From Sphingomonas sp. QA11 (GTDB taxonomy: Bacteria > Pseudomonadota > Alphaproteobacteria > Sphingomonadales > Sphingomonadaceae), in the NCBI RefSeq assembly GCF_028473665.1, contig NZ_CP098774.1, positions 5,141,501 through 5,205,500 of the forward strand: a DNA stretch of 64,000 nt. The letters are read 5' to 3'. Under the pieces are notes generated by a model that was given only the letters and a program-made list of their open reading frames with translations, searched no databases and was not told where the DNA came from. The translations under genes were made by a program, and so were the position numbers. Below are positions 25,501-33,180 of the stretch, in pieces (the stretch's first letter is position 1; each line of letters starts with the position of its first letter).

Positions 25501-25836
25501 TCACTTCCGCTTTGGCGTCGCTACCCAGGTTAGCGTCTTTCCATCCTGACGCCATTGATATTTAATTGTTGCGCCAGTTTCAGCTGCAGCTCGATTCATC
25601 GACCCGCGGCATGGCTTGCAGGGGGGCAGCTGGCCTGTGATCGTCATAGTATCGCCAGGTCGTAGATCGATCCCGCGAACCGCACGAGCTTCGGTATGTG
25701 TAGCCAGCATATTCTTGGGGAAACCAAGCGCCTTCTCCTCCGCAGTCATGCTTCCGCTAACAAGGCGCTGGTGAGTGACGATCTTTCCTGACGCATCGCT
25801 AACGAGTACGTTTGCATTATGGCGAGCTGCATCCAC
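25501..25836 (-). pseudogene. Deaminase toxin domain, 3' fragment cut off by IS3
   Basis: 111 residues carry the zinc signature of the cytidine-deaminase fold: NMLATHTEARAVRGIDL (H-x-E) and TGQLPPCKPCRGSMNRAAAE (PCxxC). The arrangement and the following ETGATIKYQWRQDGKTLTW recall the Pput_2613-type toxin deaminases of polymorphic toxins. The apparent GTG start is the Val codon of the 3-bp target duplication. Removing the IS restores one continuous frame with 27155-28996 (QKGV then DAARHNA), giving a 723-residue toxin. The fragment has no ribosome-binding site and is probably not expressed. Confidence 0.82.
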
Positions 25837-25875
25837 TGAACCGCGCCGGGTCTGCCGGAGGCCTTGGGTTGTGAG

Positions 25876-26781
25876 TCACGCTGCCATATCGAGGTTGCTT
25901 GCGGCAGCATAATATTGATCTTCGGCTTCGGCAGGCGGGATGTTGCCGATAGGCTCCAGCAGCCGGCGATGGTTGAACCAGTCGACCCATTCGAGCGTGG
26001 CGTATTCGACGGCTTCGAAGCTGCGCCACGGCCCGCGCCTGTGGATCACCTCAGCCTTGTAGAGGCCGTTGATCGTCTCGGCCAAAGCGTTGTCATAGCT
26101 GTCACCGACGCTGCCGACCGAGGGTTCGATCCCGGCCTCGGCGAGGCGCTCGGTGTATTTGATGGACACGTATTGCGAGCCCCGATCGCTGTGATGGATG
26201 AGGCCGCCCCGATGGGCCGGCCGGCGATCGTGAAGCGCCTGCTCCAGGGCATCGAGGACGAAGCTGGCATGCGCCGTCCTGCTGGCCCGCCAGCCGACGA
26301 TCCGCCTGGCGTAGGTATCGATGACGAAGGCGACGTAGACGAACCCCGCCCAGGTCGCGACATAGGTAAAGTCCGACACCCACAGCATGTTCGGCGCTGG
26401 CGCGTAGAACCTGCGATTGACGTGATCGAGCGGGCACGGCGCCGCTTTGTCACTGATGGTCGTGCGCACCGGCTTGCCCCGGATCACCCCTGCCAGGCCC
26501 ATCTCGCGCATCAGCCGTTGCACGGTGCAGCGCGCTATCGGAAAGCCCTCCCGCATCATATGCCGCCAGACCTTGCGTACGCCGTAGACCGCGAAGTTCT
26601 CGGCAAATACGCGCGCGATCTCCGGCTTCAAGGCGACATCGCGCTGCGCCCGCGCCGACAGGCGTGTCGGATCCTGTCGCTGCGCGACGCGCTCGTGATA
26701 GGTGGATGGGGCGATCGGCAGAACGCGGCAGATCGGCTCGACCCCATAGGCATCGCGGTGATCGTCAATGAAAGCGATCAT
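25876..26781 (-). CDS. IS3 family transposase OrfB (DDE)
   Basis: 301 residues with the HTH_21 region (VYGVRKVWRHMMREGFPIARCTV) and the rve integrase core. The DDE triad is visible in LWVSDFTYVATW, HHSDRGSQYVSIKYTERL and SYDNALAETINGLYKAEVI, followed by WFNHRRLLEPIGNIPPAE. It overlaps orfA by four bases (ATGA), so OrfB is made either by coupled re-initiation or by -1 frameshifting into a fused OrfAB. I saw no A6G slippery site. Confidence 0.93.
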   Translation of the reverse strand: MIAFIDDHRDAYGVEPICRVLPIAPSTYHERVAQRQDPTRLSARAQRDVALKPEIARVFAENFAVYGVRKVWRHMMREGFPIARCTVQRLMREMGLAGVIRGKPVRTTISDKAAPCPLDHVNRRFYAPAPNMLWVSDFTYVATWAGFVYVAFVIDTYARRIVGWRASRTAHASFVLDALEQALHDRRPAHRGGLIHHSDRGSQYVSIKYTERLAEAGIEPSVGSVGDSYDNALAETINGLYKAEVIHRRGPWRSFEAVEYATLEWVDWFNHRRLLEPIGNIPPAEAEDQYYAAASNLDMAA

Positions 26782-27104
26782 CGCCGGAACGGGCGGTCGA
26801 GCTCCGCCTGCGCAAAATATGCCGACGCCTTGCGCAGAATCTCGTTGGCCTGCCGCAGCTCACGGACCTCGCGCTCCAGCGCCTTCACCTTGTCGGCAAC
26901 CTCGGTCGGGACGCCCGCCCGCTTGCCGCTGTTCACCTCGGCCTTCTTCACCCACTCCAGCAGCGTGTGGCCTGAACAACCGATCTTCTCGGCAATGGAT
27001 ATGATCGCTGCCCATCGCGACGGGTGATCGTGCTCGTGATCCAGCACCATCCGTACCGCTCGCTCGCGGACCTCAGGTGCAAACTTGTTCGTCGTCTTGC
27101 TCAT
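26778..27104 (-). CDS. IS3 family transposase OrfA
   Basis: 108 residues: an N-terminal HTH of the transposase_8 type (FAPEVRERAVRMVLDHEHDH, CSGHTLLEWVKKAEV) followed by a leucine-rich coiled coil (VKALEREVRELRQANEILRK) ending ASAYFAQAELDRPFRR. OrfA binds the element ends and restrains transposition. It starts 53 bases from the right end of the element. Confidence 0.93.
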   Translation of the reverse strand: MSKTTNKFAPEVRERAVRMVLDHEHDHPSRWAAIISIAEKIGCSGHTLLEWVKKAEVNSGKRAGVPTEVADKVKALEREVRELRQANEILRKASAYFAQAELDRPFRR

Positions 27105-27154
27105 ACAGGCTCCACCTTCTCAGGAGTTGGAGCCTCCGGCAAACCCGGAGCGGT

Positions 27155-28996
27155 TCACACGCCCTTCTGCCCCAGGCGCGGAACAAGGTTTATAGTTCCT
27201 TTGTCTGCAATGCTAAGTCCGGTTCTCAGAAAGCCTGTGGCCTTCGCCCAAGGGAAAACCGCTGCCAAATCGAGAACTCCAGCAGCAATGCCATTGCCGG
27301 TCAAATGCCACTTGTAGATACTTGAATTCTCAGACGGATAGTCGAAGAAGGAAAATCCGGGATTTATCGCATAGTAATCCGAGCTGAGGGGCGCGGACAT
27401 CGCTCTGCGTATTCCATGCTCCTCCGCCAACGCTTGTTTTTCGACCGATGCCTGTCGGGCGCGTTCGAATGGCTCCGCGGCGGGCCGCGCGGGAAGGCCC
27501 TTCAAGCTCCGGAGGATGTCTGCGGGATTGCCGCCCCTTTTCTCGGCGAGGTCGAGCGCGACGGCGCGATCCTGGGCAAAGGAACCGCCGTCCTGCATCA
27601 TGGCGGCGGGCAGGAAGGCGGGCGCTCCAACCCCGCCGGCGGCGAGTGTCGGGGCAGGTGATATCCGTCCGTCGAGCGTCCCGCCAAGCCGCTGCCGCGA
27701 GACGGCCTCGCCGCCCGGCGGATAGCGCCCGATCGCCTGTTGTTGCCGAACAAATGCATCATATTCAGTCGGCGCAACCAGATCCCGCACCAGACGCAGG
27801 TCCTGTCTGCCAAAATCGGCCGGCTGATAGGTTGCCATCAGTTGCAGTTGTAGGGCGGTCATGCCCTGCGGTGCGATCGGGACAGGATCGAGATTCCGCT
27901 CCGCCTGTCGTGCAAGCGAGGTTGCCGTGGCCTCGTCGAGGTCACGGCGTATGGCAGCGGGAAGCTGCGTGATTGAGGTGAAGCCCGAACCGAGCTGCTG
28001 CGCTGTGGCGAACGCTGCCTCCTTCGCGGCGTCTGCCGTCTGCCTGCGTCGCCGTTCCTCGCGCAGGCCCCGCTCGGCAAGGTCCGCGCGCGCATAACGC
28101 TTGCGCGCCTCGGTCCAGTCTTCCGCCTCGATCTTTCGTGCAGCGTCCTCGCGCTGTCCCGGCGTCAGCGGCGACGCCGCTTCGTCAGGGGCCTGCTTCG
28201 GCAGCAGCCCGTCCACATCTCCTGTCGCCAGCGCGCGGGCGAGCGGCTCGAACAATTCCGCCTCGGTTGCCTGCCGGTCGGCCTGGGTCATCCCGTCGCG
28301 CATCAGCCGGTAGCGGTTGGCGGCCGCGATTGGATCGCGGTCGGTCAGGCCCTGCACCACGCGGCGCCGGATGCCCGAGCCATAGGCCATGGTGTTGCGA
28401 CCGATGGCGGCCGGATCGTCACCGCGCCTCATGCCCCGCGCCACGATCGAATCGATCCCGGTGTGGAGATGCTTGTCGAACAGCATTGGATCGTCGGCAT
28501 TGTCGGCCGCGTCGTCCGCCGCATTGCGTTCGAGCAGCACGCTCTGCTGGTCCTGCCCCCGGCGCAGCGCCTGTTCGGCCCCGGCAACCGCACCCGAAAT
28601 ATCATAGTCGAAGCGCTCGGCGATCACCTGGTCGAACTGGCCGCGCTGGCGATCGTTCTTCAGCCCGCTCCTGATCCAGTCGCGCAGCCCGCCATAGTCC
28701 CGCGTCATGCTCTCCAGCATGTCCTGGGGATCGGCCTCGGCCTTGCCGAGCGCGTCCGTCCGAATGCCACGCGCGCCCTCGGCATAGGCGTTCCACGCCT
28801 TCTTGACCTCGAATTCGTCGTTGCGGGCTTGCCGTTCCTGCAGGTCGCCCGCGATCCGCGCGCCCGTTCCACCGAGCTGCTGCATCCCGGCGCCCAGCGC
28901 CTGCAGCCCGGTGCCGGAATAGTCGCCGGGCTGGAGCTTCGCGTTCGTCACATCGGCGATACCGACGCGGTTCTGTTCTCTCGGGACCGTCGGCAT
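27155..28996 (-). pseudogene. Polymorphic toxin, N-terminal and linker part (toxin domain split off by IS3)
   Basis: 613 residues. The first about 254 are nearly identical to the lysozyme gene at 30889-32928 and resemble the helical, Gln/Ala/Arg-rich bodies of phage internal virion (ejection) proteins (GTGLQALGAGMQQLGGTGARIAGD, then a KKAWNAYAEGARG helix). Residues 255-560 are a divergent helical linker. The last about 50 (DYYAINPGFSFFDYPSENSS) lead into the toxin domain now at 25501-25836. The stop TGA belongs to the IS end. The start codon is the ATG at 28996. It is preceded by a 12-codon leader frame (28998-29036) with a perfect AAGGAGG site, also conserved before the second copy. Confidence 0.75.
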
Positions 28997-29124
28997 CTCA
29001 GCGTACCGGTCGCGGGTTGGGGAATAGGGCGGCCACAGGCACCTCCTTGATTGGAAGATAGGCTTAAGCGGCCAGGGGAAAGCTTTGAATCAAACCAACC
29101 GAGGCGATCGACGGATGGGAAAAT
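28234..29124 (-). repeat. Large direct repeat, copy A (toxin 5' half plus leader)
   Basis: About 890 bases, covering 128 bases upstream of the start codon and the first about 254 codons, are nearly identical to 32166-33056. Identity stops abruptly on both sides. This shows recent duplication or gene conversion of the delivery domain together with its leader. Confidence 0.85.
28998..29036 (-). CDS. Short upstream frame before toxin copy A
   Basis: GTG followed by 11 codons (MAALFPNPRPVR, then TGA) lies 5 bases after AAGGAGG. Its TGA is one base before the main ATG. The main ATG itself has no ribosome-binding site. It could work by translational coupling, or by a +1 frameshift at CGC-TGA that would add these residues to the toxin. 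The identical arrangement occurs at 32930-32968. Confidence 0.45.
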   Translation of the reverse strand: MAALFPNPRPVR

Positions 29125-29155
29125 TTGATCGGTCAAAGGTGACAATTAATAAACT

Positions 29156-29183
29156 GGCACCGTAATTGTGGCACCGTAATTGT
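29156..29183. repeat. 14-bp tandem duplication
   Basis: GGCACCGTAATTGT occurs twice without a gap (29156-29169, 29170-29183), exactly at the left edge of the DUF900 remnant. It may mark an old recombination junction. Confidence 0.6.
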
Positions 29184-29340
29184 GGATGCGTCACGCGTCG
29201 CGGTGGGGTGGACGAAGCATGCTCCGCACGTCGATGCCATCGAGGTAATCCATGATATTCGCGATGTCATCGAAGGTAAGCCCCCACTCAAGCGCGGGCT
29301 GATCCCGTGCTCCGGCGTCGGGTGCTGGAGCATTTCCTGA
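29182..29340 (+). pseudogene. Remnant of a DUF900 hydrolase gene (last 52 codons)
   Basis: Reading from 29182 gives VDASRVAVGWTKHAPHVDAI and on to GVGCWSIS and a stop, differing from the end of the intact gene at 21886-23253 at only a few residues (for example Arg to Lys, Gln to Glu, Tyr to His). The rest of the gene is absent. It shows that a second copy of the hydrolase once stood beside the toxin genes. Confidence 0.88.
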
Positions 29341-29451
29341 TATGGCGAGCGCACCGCCTCAATTAATGATCTTCAAAATTGATGCCACCCCACATCGCCG
29401 TGAACAATGGCATCGCTATTTCTCTGCGCTTCTGATGCACCTCCGTTATGG

Positions 29452-29942
29452 TCATTTAATTTTACGCCGAAGCTCAATTTCACTCTGCGTTAGCATTCGA
29501 ACATATGGGCAGGTCTTCGGGTTTATTGTGACGATCCGGGCCCTGATGAGCGGCCCGATCAGTTCATCGGTCAGGGGTGGCGGGCGTGAGTCCCATTTTC
29601 CTCCTGCCGGCTCAATCTTGTACTTGAAGAATCCTTCGACCACTACTTCATGGCCGTAGGTGCGCCATAATTCTTCCTCTGCGTTCGGCAGTTTCCTGAT
29701 CAACAAATTTGGATGAACATCGTCTTTTGGTCTGAAACAATCGTCAAGAGAGGGGCCGTAGCCGCTCTCGTCTAAATAGCCGACGACCCTGATTCTGGTG
29801 TTTTTGAAGCGAGGCCTTCTTTCTGCAACTGCTCCAAGCTTATCGTTTCGGGGACGCGGTCTGAAAAGGCTGGCTCGCCAAGGGTGGAGCAACTCGACAA
29901 AAGGGTCAGCCAAGCGGTCTTCGCTACGATCTCATCTTCCAT
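29452..29942 (-). pseudogene. Frameshifted lipoprotein gene (second immunity candidate)
   Basis: From the ATG at 29942 the frame reads MEDEIVAKTAWLTLLSSCST, with a lipobox-like LSSC, then ETISLEQLQKEGLAS. It hits a stop at TAG near 29776. At the A5 run (T5 at 29801-29805 on the plus strand) one extra A would join LASK to NTRIRVVGYLDESGYG and the rest of a 110-residue domain ending at 29452. Both halves look like real coding sequence; the alternative TTG-started single frame (from 29913) has an Arg/Pro-rich, unnatural N-terminus. Either one base was lost or the run is misread. As a periplasmic lipoprotein beside a lysozyme toxin, it may be a former immunity protein. Base composition is more AT-rich than the neighbours. 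Confidence 0.6.
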
Positions 29943-30172
29943 CTCGCTCAAGTGCGCTGTTGATCAGCCCGGCATGTTCCGATTCGGCATCATTGTTCTT
30001 CTTTCGTTCCGAATTGTCAACGAAAAGGATCGCAAGCGAACGCGTCCTATTCTTCATCGCAGTCTGAAAAAGAGCGCGTTCCAAAACCAAGTGCGGCAGG
30101 CGAAGTAGAGGATGGGCTCGCCAGACTGCGCTGCTCAAATATGTGGTCCAGGAGACCCCGTTCAATTGAAAA

Positions 30173-30811
30173 TTAAGAAATGTAAGGTTCGAAGGGTTGA
30201 TTGTATTTCTCTTCAATGAATCTTCCGGTTTCGTAATTGCATTCGTTATCAAAATCGAAATCTTTCGCCAATCTAAGTCCGTATTCCTTTTTTGTGATAG
30301 TCAGTCTTTCAAGCACTCCTGGAACGCTTGCTGGCTGCAACAAGGTTATGATAACAGAAAACTGTCCTATATTGATCATTCTAGGACAATAAGCGCGACG
30401 AGAGTGGTCGATAGATTTTGTTGTCCATGCGACATTTCCCTTCCAGCTCGGCATAAAGTAGTGAATAAGGCGAATTGCGTTGCTGTTGGTGGCGTCAACG
30501 AATTTCTGATCTTTTCGGAAACCGAAATTGATCGTAACTTCAACTGTTTCGATAGCCGATCCCTTTGCGCTGATCGCGATACGATCAATCCCGGCGGCGG
30601 TGGATGTACACATATCTGCGCCATAGCGTCTCGAACAGAAACCCAATATAGTCAGGTCGTCGATTGCCGCCGACGGGCTCTTTTCCATTCCAGCCACGGA
30701 TTCTTTTGGTGTGGCAGGAGTGTGCTTTCCGCAAGATGCTAACCCCAGCGAGAACAAGGCTAAAAACAGACATCCGGCAATTCGCAAATCGATCATCTGC
30801 TCAGACCTCAT
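30173..30811 (-). CDS. Lipoprotein, likely immunity protein for the lysozyme toxin
   Basis: 212 residues with a clear lipoprotein signal (CLFLALFSLGLASCG, Cys at 27), so it is anchored in the periplasm. The mature part is not recognisable; it has several Cys and alternating hydrophobic strands (IETVEVTINFGFRKDQKF, FSVIITLLQPASVPGVLERL). It lies 77 bases downstream of the lysozyme-type toxin gene on the same strand, the position of a cognate immunity gene. A periplasmic lipoprotein is what a peptidoglycan-cleaving toxin requires. It is AT-richer than the core genes, suggesting transfer. Function is by context only. Confidence 0.6.
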   Translation of the reverse strand: MRSEQMIDLRIAGCLFLALFSLGLASCGKHTPATPKESVAGMEKSPSAAIDDLTILGFCSRRYGADMCTSTAAGIDRIAISAKGSAIETVEVTINFGFRKDQKFVDATNSNAIRLIHYFMPSWKGNVAWTTKSIDHSRRAYCPRMINIGQFSVIITLLQPASVPGVLERLTITKKEYGLRLAKDFDFDNECNYETGRFIEEKYNQPFEPYIS

Positions 30812-30888
30812 GGTACACTGTTCTGCCTCCGTATGATGTTCACTCTACGTTCGCGGTTTGTCAACAGCTTGGCGGGCGGAGTGTCCGA

Positions 30889-32928
30889 TCAGTGGGAAGG
30901 GCTTGAAGGCCCAAGCTTCTTCTCCCAAATGGCCCTCAGGCGTTTGTACATCGTGACCGCCTCGGCGATGTCGATCGACGGCTGAAGCCTCTTCGTCCCG
31001 CTCTTCATATACTTGCTGGTATTCTTGACTGGATCAGGAAGGGACGCCCATTCGTCGGCTCCCTTCGCTATCGCTCCTTCGATATCGCCGGCGAGTAGGC
31101 GCTCACGAACACCTCTTTTCCGCAGCAGAAACATCGCGGTCATACGTTGCGTCTGGGGGCTGAAATCATTCAGGCCGAGGCGGGCCACCGCAATCTCGTC
31201 ATAGGTCCTTCCCTGTATTTGGAACATGCCAGAGGCATCTGAAATGCCAGTACCGTAGTAGAATTTTTTCAAATCCTTGAGACGTTTGCGCCCGTAACGT
31301 TCATAATATTGGTGATGTCCATTCGTGCCCTCGGTGATGGAAACCAGGGTGAGAAAAGCCATCAGAGCCGGGTTCTTCATATCCTCCTCGGTGATCTTGC
31401 GATTGCTCGCCTGATCTTCGGGAGACCGGATATGCTGCGTGCCGATATGGGGCTCTCCATCAACCACATAAATTTCGTGAGGCTTCCGAGCTTTCTCCTT
31501 GGCCTCAGTCCCCGTGGCGAATGCCGGGCCCTGTGCGTTCCGTTTGGTCGTCTCGACGACTGGAAACACTCTAGGGTTATCGCCCGCCCGCCAAGCAGCG
31601 TCACGCGGGTAACTTGCTTGTTCCAATGTCCGACGTTGAATGACTGCGTAGATAGGGGGCCTGCTTCCACTCAGGCCGTGCTGGATCTGCACGAATCGGT
31701 CATATTCCTCCCGTGTCACCTTGCCCCGCACCAGTCGCAGATCCTCCTTGGCGAAGGCGGCTGGATTCTCCGACGCCATGATGTTCATCATCAGCGCTGC
31801 CTCGCCGCCCGGGGCGATCCGCGTCGGGTCGAGGTTCGCTCGCGCCAGACTCCTCAGCGCCTGATCGGCCTCCTCGTCGAGATCGCGGCGCACGGCGGCG
31901 GGGATCTGCGTGATGGAGGTGAAGTCTGATCCGAGTTGGTCGGCCCTCGCCAACCCGATTTCCCGGGCCGCGTCCGCTACCTGCTTGCGCGAACGTGCCT
32001 GCAGGGAGGCGCGTTCGTCCAGATCGTCCAGGGCGTAGCGCTTCAACGCCTCGGTTAAAGGCCAGCCTTTGATCTCCTGCGCGATTGCCGCCTGCCGTTC
32101 GGGGGAGAGCGTGCCGTCCCTCTCCCCGGGAGGCAGGAGCTTGTCCACCTCCTTCGCCGCGAGCGCGCGGGCGAGCGGTTCGAACAGTTCCTCCTCGGTC
32201 GCCTGCCGGTCGCTCGGGGTCATCGCGTCGCGCATCAGCCAATAGCGGTTGGCTGCCGCCACCGGGTCCCGGTCGGTCAGCCCCTGCACCACGCGCCGCC
32301 GGATATCCGAGCCATAGGCCATGGTGCTGCGATCGATCGCGGCCGGATCGTCACCGCGTCTCATGCCCCGCGCCACGATCGAATCGATCCCGGTGTGGAG
32401 ATGCTTGTCGAACAGCACGGGATCGTCGGCATTGTCGGCCGCATCGTCCGCCGCATTGCGTTCGAGCAGCACGCTCTGCTGGTCCTGCCCCCGGCGTAGC
32501 GCCTGCCCGGCCTCGGCAAGCGCGCCCGAAATGTCATAGTCGAAGCGCTCGGCGATCACCTGGTCGAACTGGCCGCGCTGACGATCGTTCTTCAGCCCGC
32601 TCCTGATCCAGTCGCGCAGTCCGCCATAGTCCCGCGTCATGCTCTCCAGCATGTCCTGGGGATCGGCCTCGGCCTTGCCGAGCGCGTCCGTCCGAATGCC
32701 ACGCGCGCCCTCGGCATAGGCGTTCCACGCCTTCTTGACCTCGAACTCGTCGTTGCGCGCTTGCCGCTCCTGCACCTCGCCCGCGATCCGCGCGCCGGTG
32801 CCGCCGAGCTGCTGCATCCCGGCGCCCAGCGCCTGCAGCCCGGTGCCGGAATAGTCGCCGGGCTGGAGCTTCGCGTTCGTCACGTCGACGATGCCAACGC
32901 GGTTCTGTTCTCTCGGGACCGTCGGCAT
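30889..32928 (-). CDS. Polymorphic toxin with C-terminal GH104-like lysozyme domain
   Basis: 679 residues. Residues 1 to about 254 are nearly identical to the deaminase toxin, then a related linker. The C-terminal about 150 residues form a phage-type muramidase: MAFLTLVSITEGTNGHHQYY (putative catalytic Glu in TEGT), SDASGMFQIQGRTYDEIA, LGLNDFSPQTQRMTAMFLLR and GAIAKGADEWASLP. This is the GH104/lambda-endolysin-like pattern. It should cleave peptidoglycan in the periplasm of a target cell. There is no signal peptide, so delivery must be by a secretion machine or phage-like particle. The start codon is the ATG at 32928 behind a 12-codon leader frame. It is intact, unlike its sister. Confidence 0.8.
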   Translation of the reverse strand: MPTVPREQNRVGIVDVTNAKLQPGDYSGTGLQALGAGMQQLGGTGARIAGEVQERQARNDEFEVKKAWNAYAEGARGIRTDALGKAEADPQDMLESMTRDYGGLRDWIRSGLKNDRQRGQFDQVIAERFDYDISGALAEAGQALRRGQDQQSVLLERNAADDAADNADDPVLFDKHLHTGIDSIVARGMRRGDDPAAIDRSTMAYGSDIRRRVVQGLTDRDPVAAANRYWLMRDAMTPSDRQATEEELFEPLARALAAKEVDKLLPPGERDGTLSPERQAAIAQEIKGWPLTEALKRYALDDLDERASLQARSRKQVADAAREIGLARADQLGSDFTSITQIPAAVRRDLDEEADQALRSLARANLDPTRIAPGGEAALMMNIMASENPAAFAKEDLRLVRGKVTREEYDRFVQIQHGLSGSRPPIYAVIQRRTLEQASYPRDAAWRAGDNPRVFPVVETTKRNAQGPAFATGTEAKEKARKPHEIYVVDGEPHIGTQHIRSPEDQASNRKITEEDMKNPALMAFLTLVSITEGTNGHHQYYERYGRKRLKDLKKFYYGTGISDASGMFQIQGRTYDEIAVARLGLNDFSPQTQRMTAMFLLRKRGVRERLLAGDIEGAIAKGADEWASLPDPVKNTSKYMKSGTKRLQPSIDIAEAVTMYKRLRAIWEKKLGPSSPSH

Positions 32929-33056
32929 CTCAGCGTACCGGTCGCGGGTTGGGGAATAGGGCGGCCACAGGCACCTCCTTGATTGGAAGATGGGCTTAAG
33001 CGGCCAGGGGAAAGCTTTGAATCAAGCCGGCCGAGGCGATCGACGGGTGGGAAAAT
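32166..33056 (-). repeat. Large direct repeat, copy B
   Basis: Partner of 28234-29124: the same leader, the same short upstream frame and the same first about 254 codons, with scattered substitutions only. Beyond it the toxin genes diverge. Confidence 0.85.
32930..32968 (-). CDS. Short upstream frame before toxin copy B
   Basis: The same 12-codon frame as at 28998-29036 (GTG start, TGA one base before the main ATG) with the same AAGGAGG site. Conservation in both copies argues against a sequencing error at the junction, although the copies are recent. Confidence 0.45.
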   Translation of the reverse strand: MAALFPNPRPVR

Positions 33057-33180
33057 GTGATGGCGATTTGTTGATGGGCCTTTGCGATGCGCCTGCCGCG
33101 TCAGTCGATCACCACCCCTAGTCGCCACCCAATTCCCCCGATACGCTGGCCCCAAAACCACAAACCGGCACGGGGGCATC

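Larger units (their letters stand above)
25837..27157 (-). mobile_element. IS3-family insertion sequence (1321 bp)
   Basis: The element carries orfA and orfB of IS3 type. Its terminal inverted repeats are TGAACCGCGCCGGGTCTGCC at 25837 and the complement of GGCAAACCCGGAGCGGTTCA ending at 27157, matching except at two positions. It is bounded by a CAC direct repeat (25834-25836 and 27158-27160), the 3-bp target duplication usual for IS3. It interrupts the deaminase toxin gene. The intact ends and frames suggest recent insertion. Confidence 0.93.

Noticed and set aside
25501..25836. Deaminase fragment as an independent gene with a GTG start
   Set aside because: The GTG is part of the IS target duplication and there is no ribosome-binding site; joining with the upstream half restores one frame.
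25876..27104. Programmed -1 frameshift site in the IS3 orfA/orfB overlap
   Set aside because: No A6G or similar slippery heptamer with a following stem was found; ATGA overlap with re-initiation is enough.
29452..29913. TTG-started single frame for the second lipoprotein region
   Set aside because: Its N-terminus is Arg/Pro-rich and unnatural, whereas the other frame upstream of the A5 run reads as a normal lipoprotein start; a frameshift explains both.
29932..30252. Minus-strand frame between the two lipoprotein genes
   Set aside because: It overlaps the end of the intact lipoprotein gene in another frame and ends without a sensible domain.
28234..33056. A complete prophage around the toxin genes
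   Set aside because: The shared module resembles a phage virion protein, but no terminase, portal, capsid, tail or integrase gene lies in the window.
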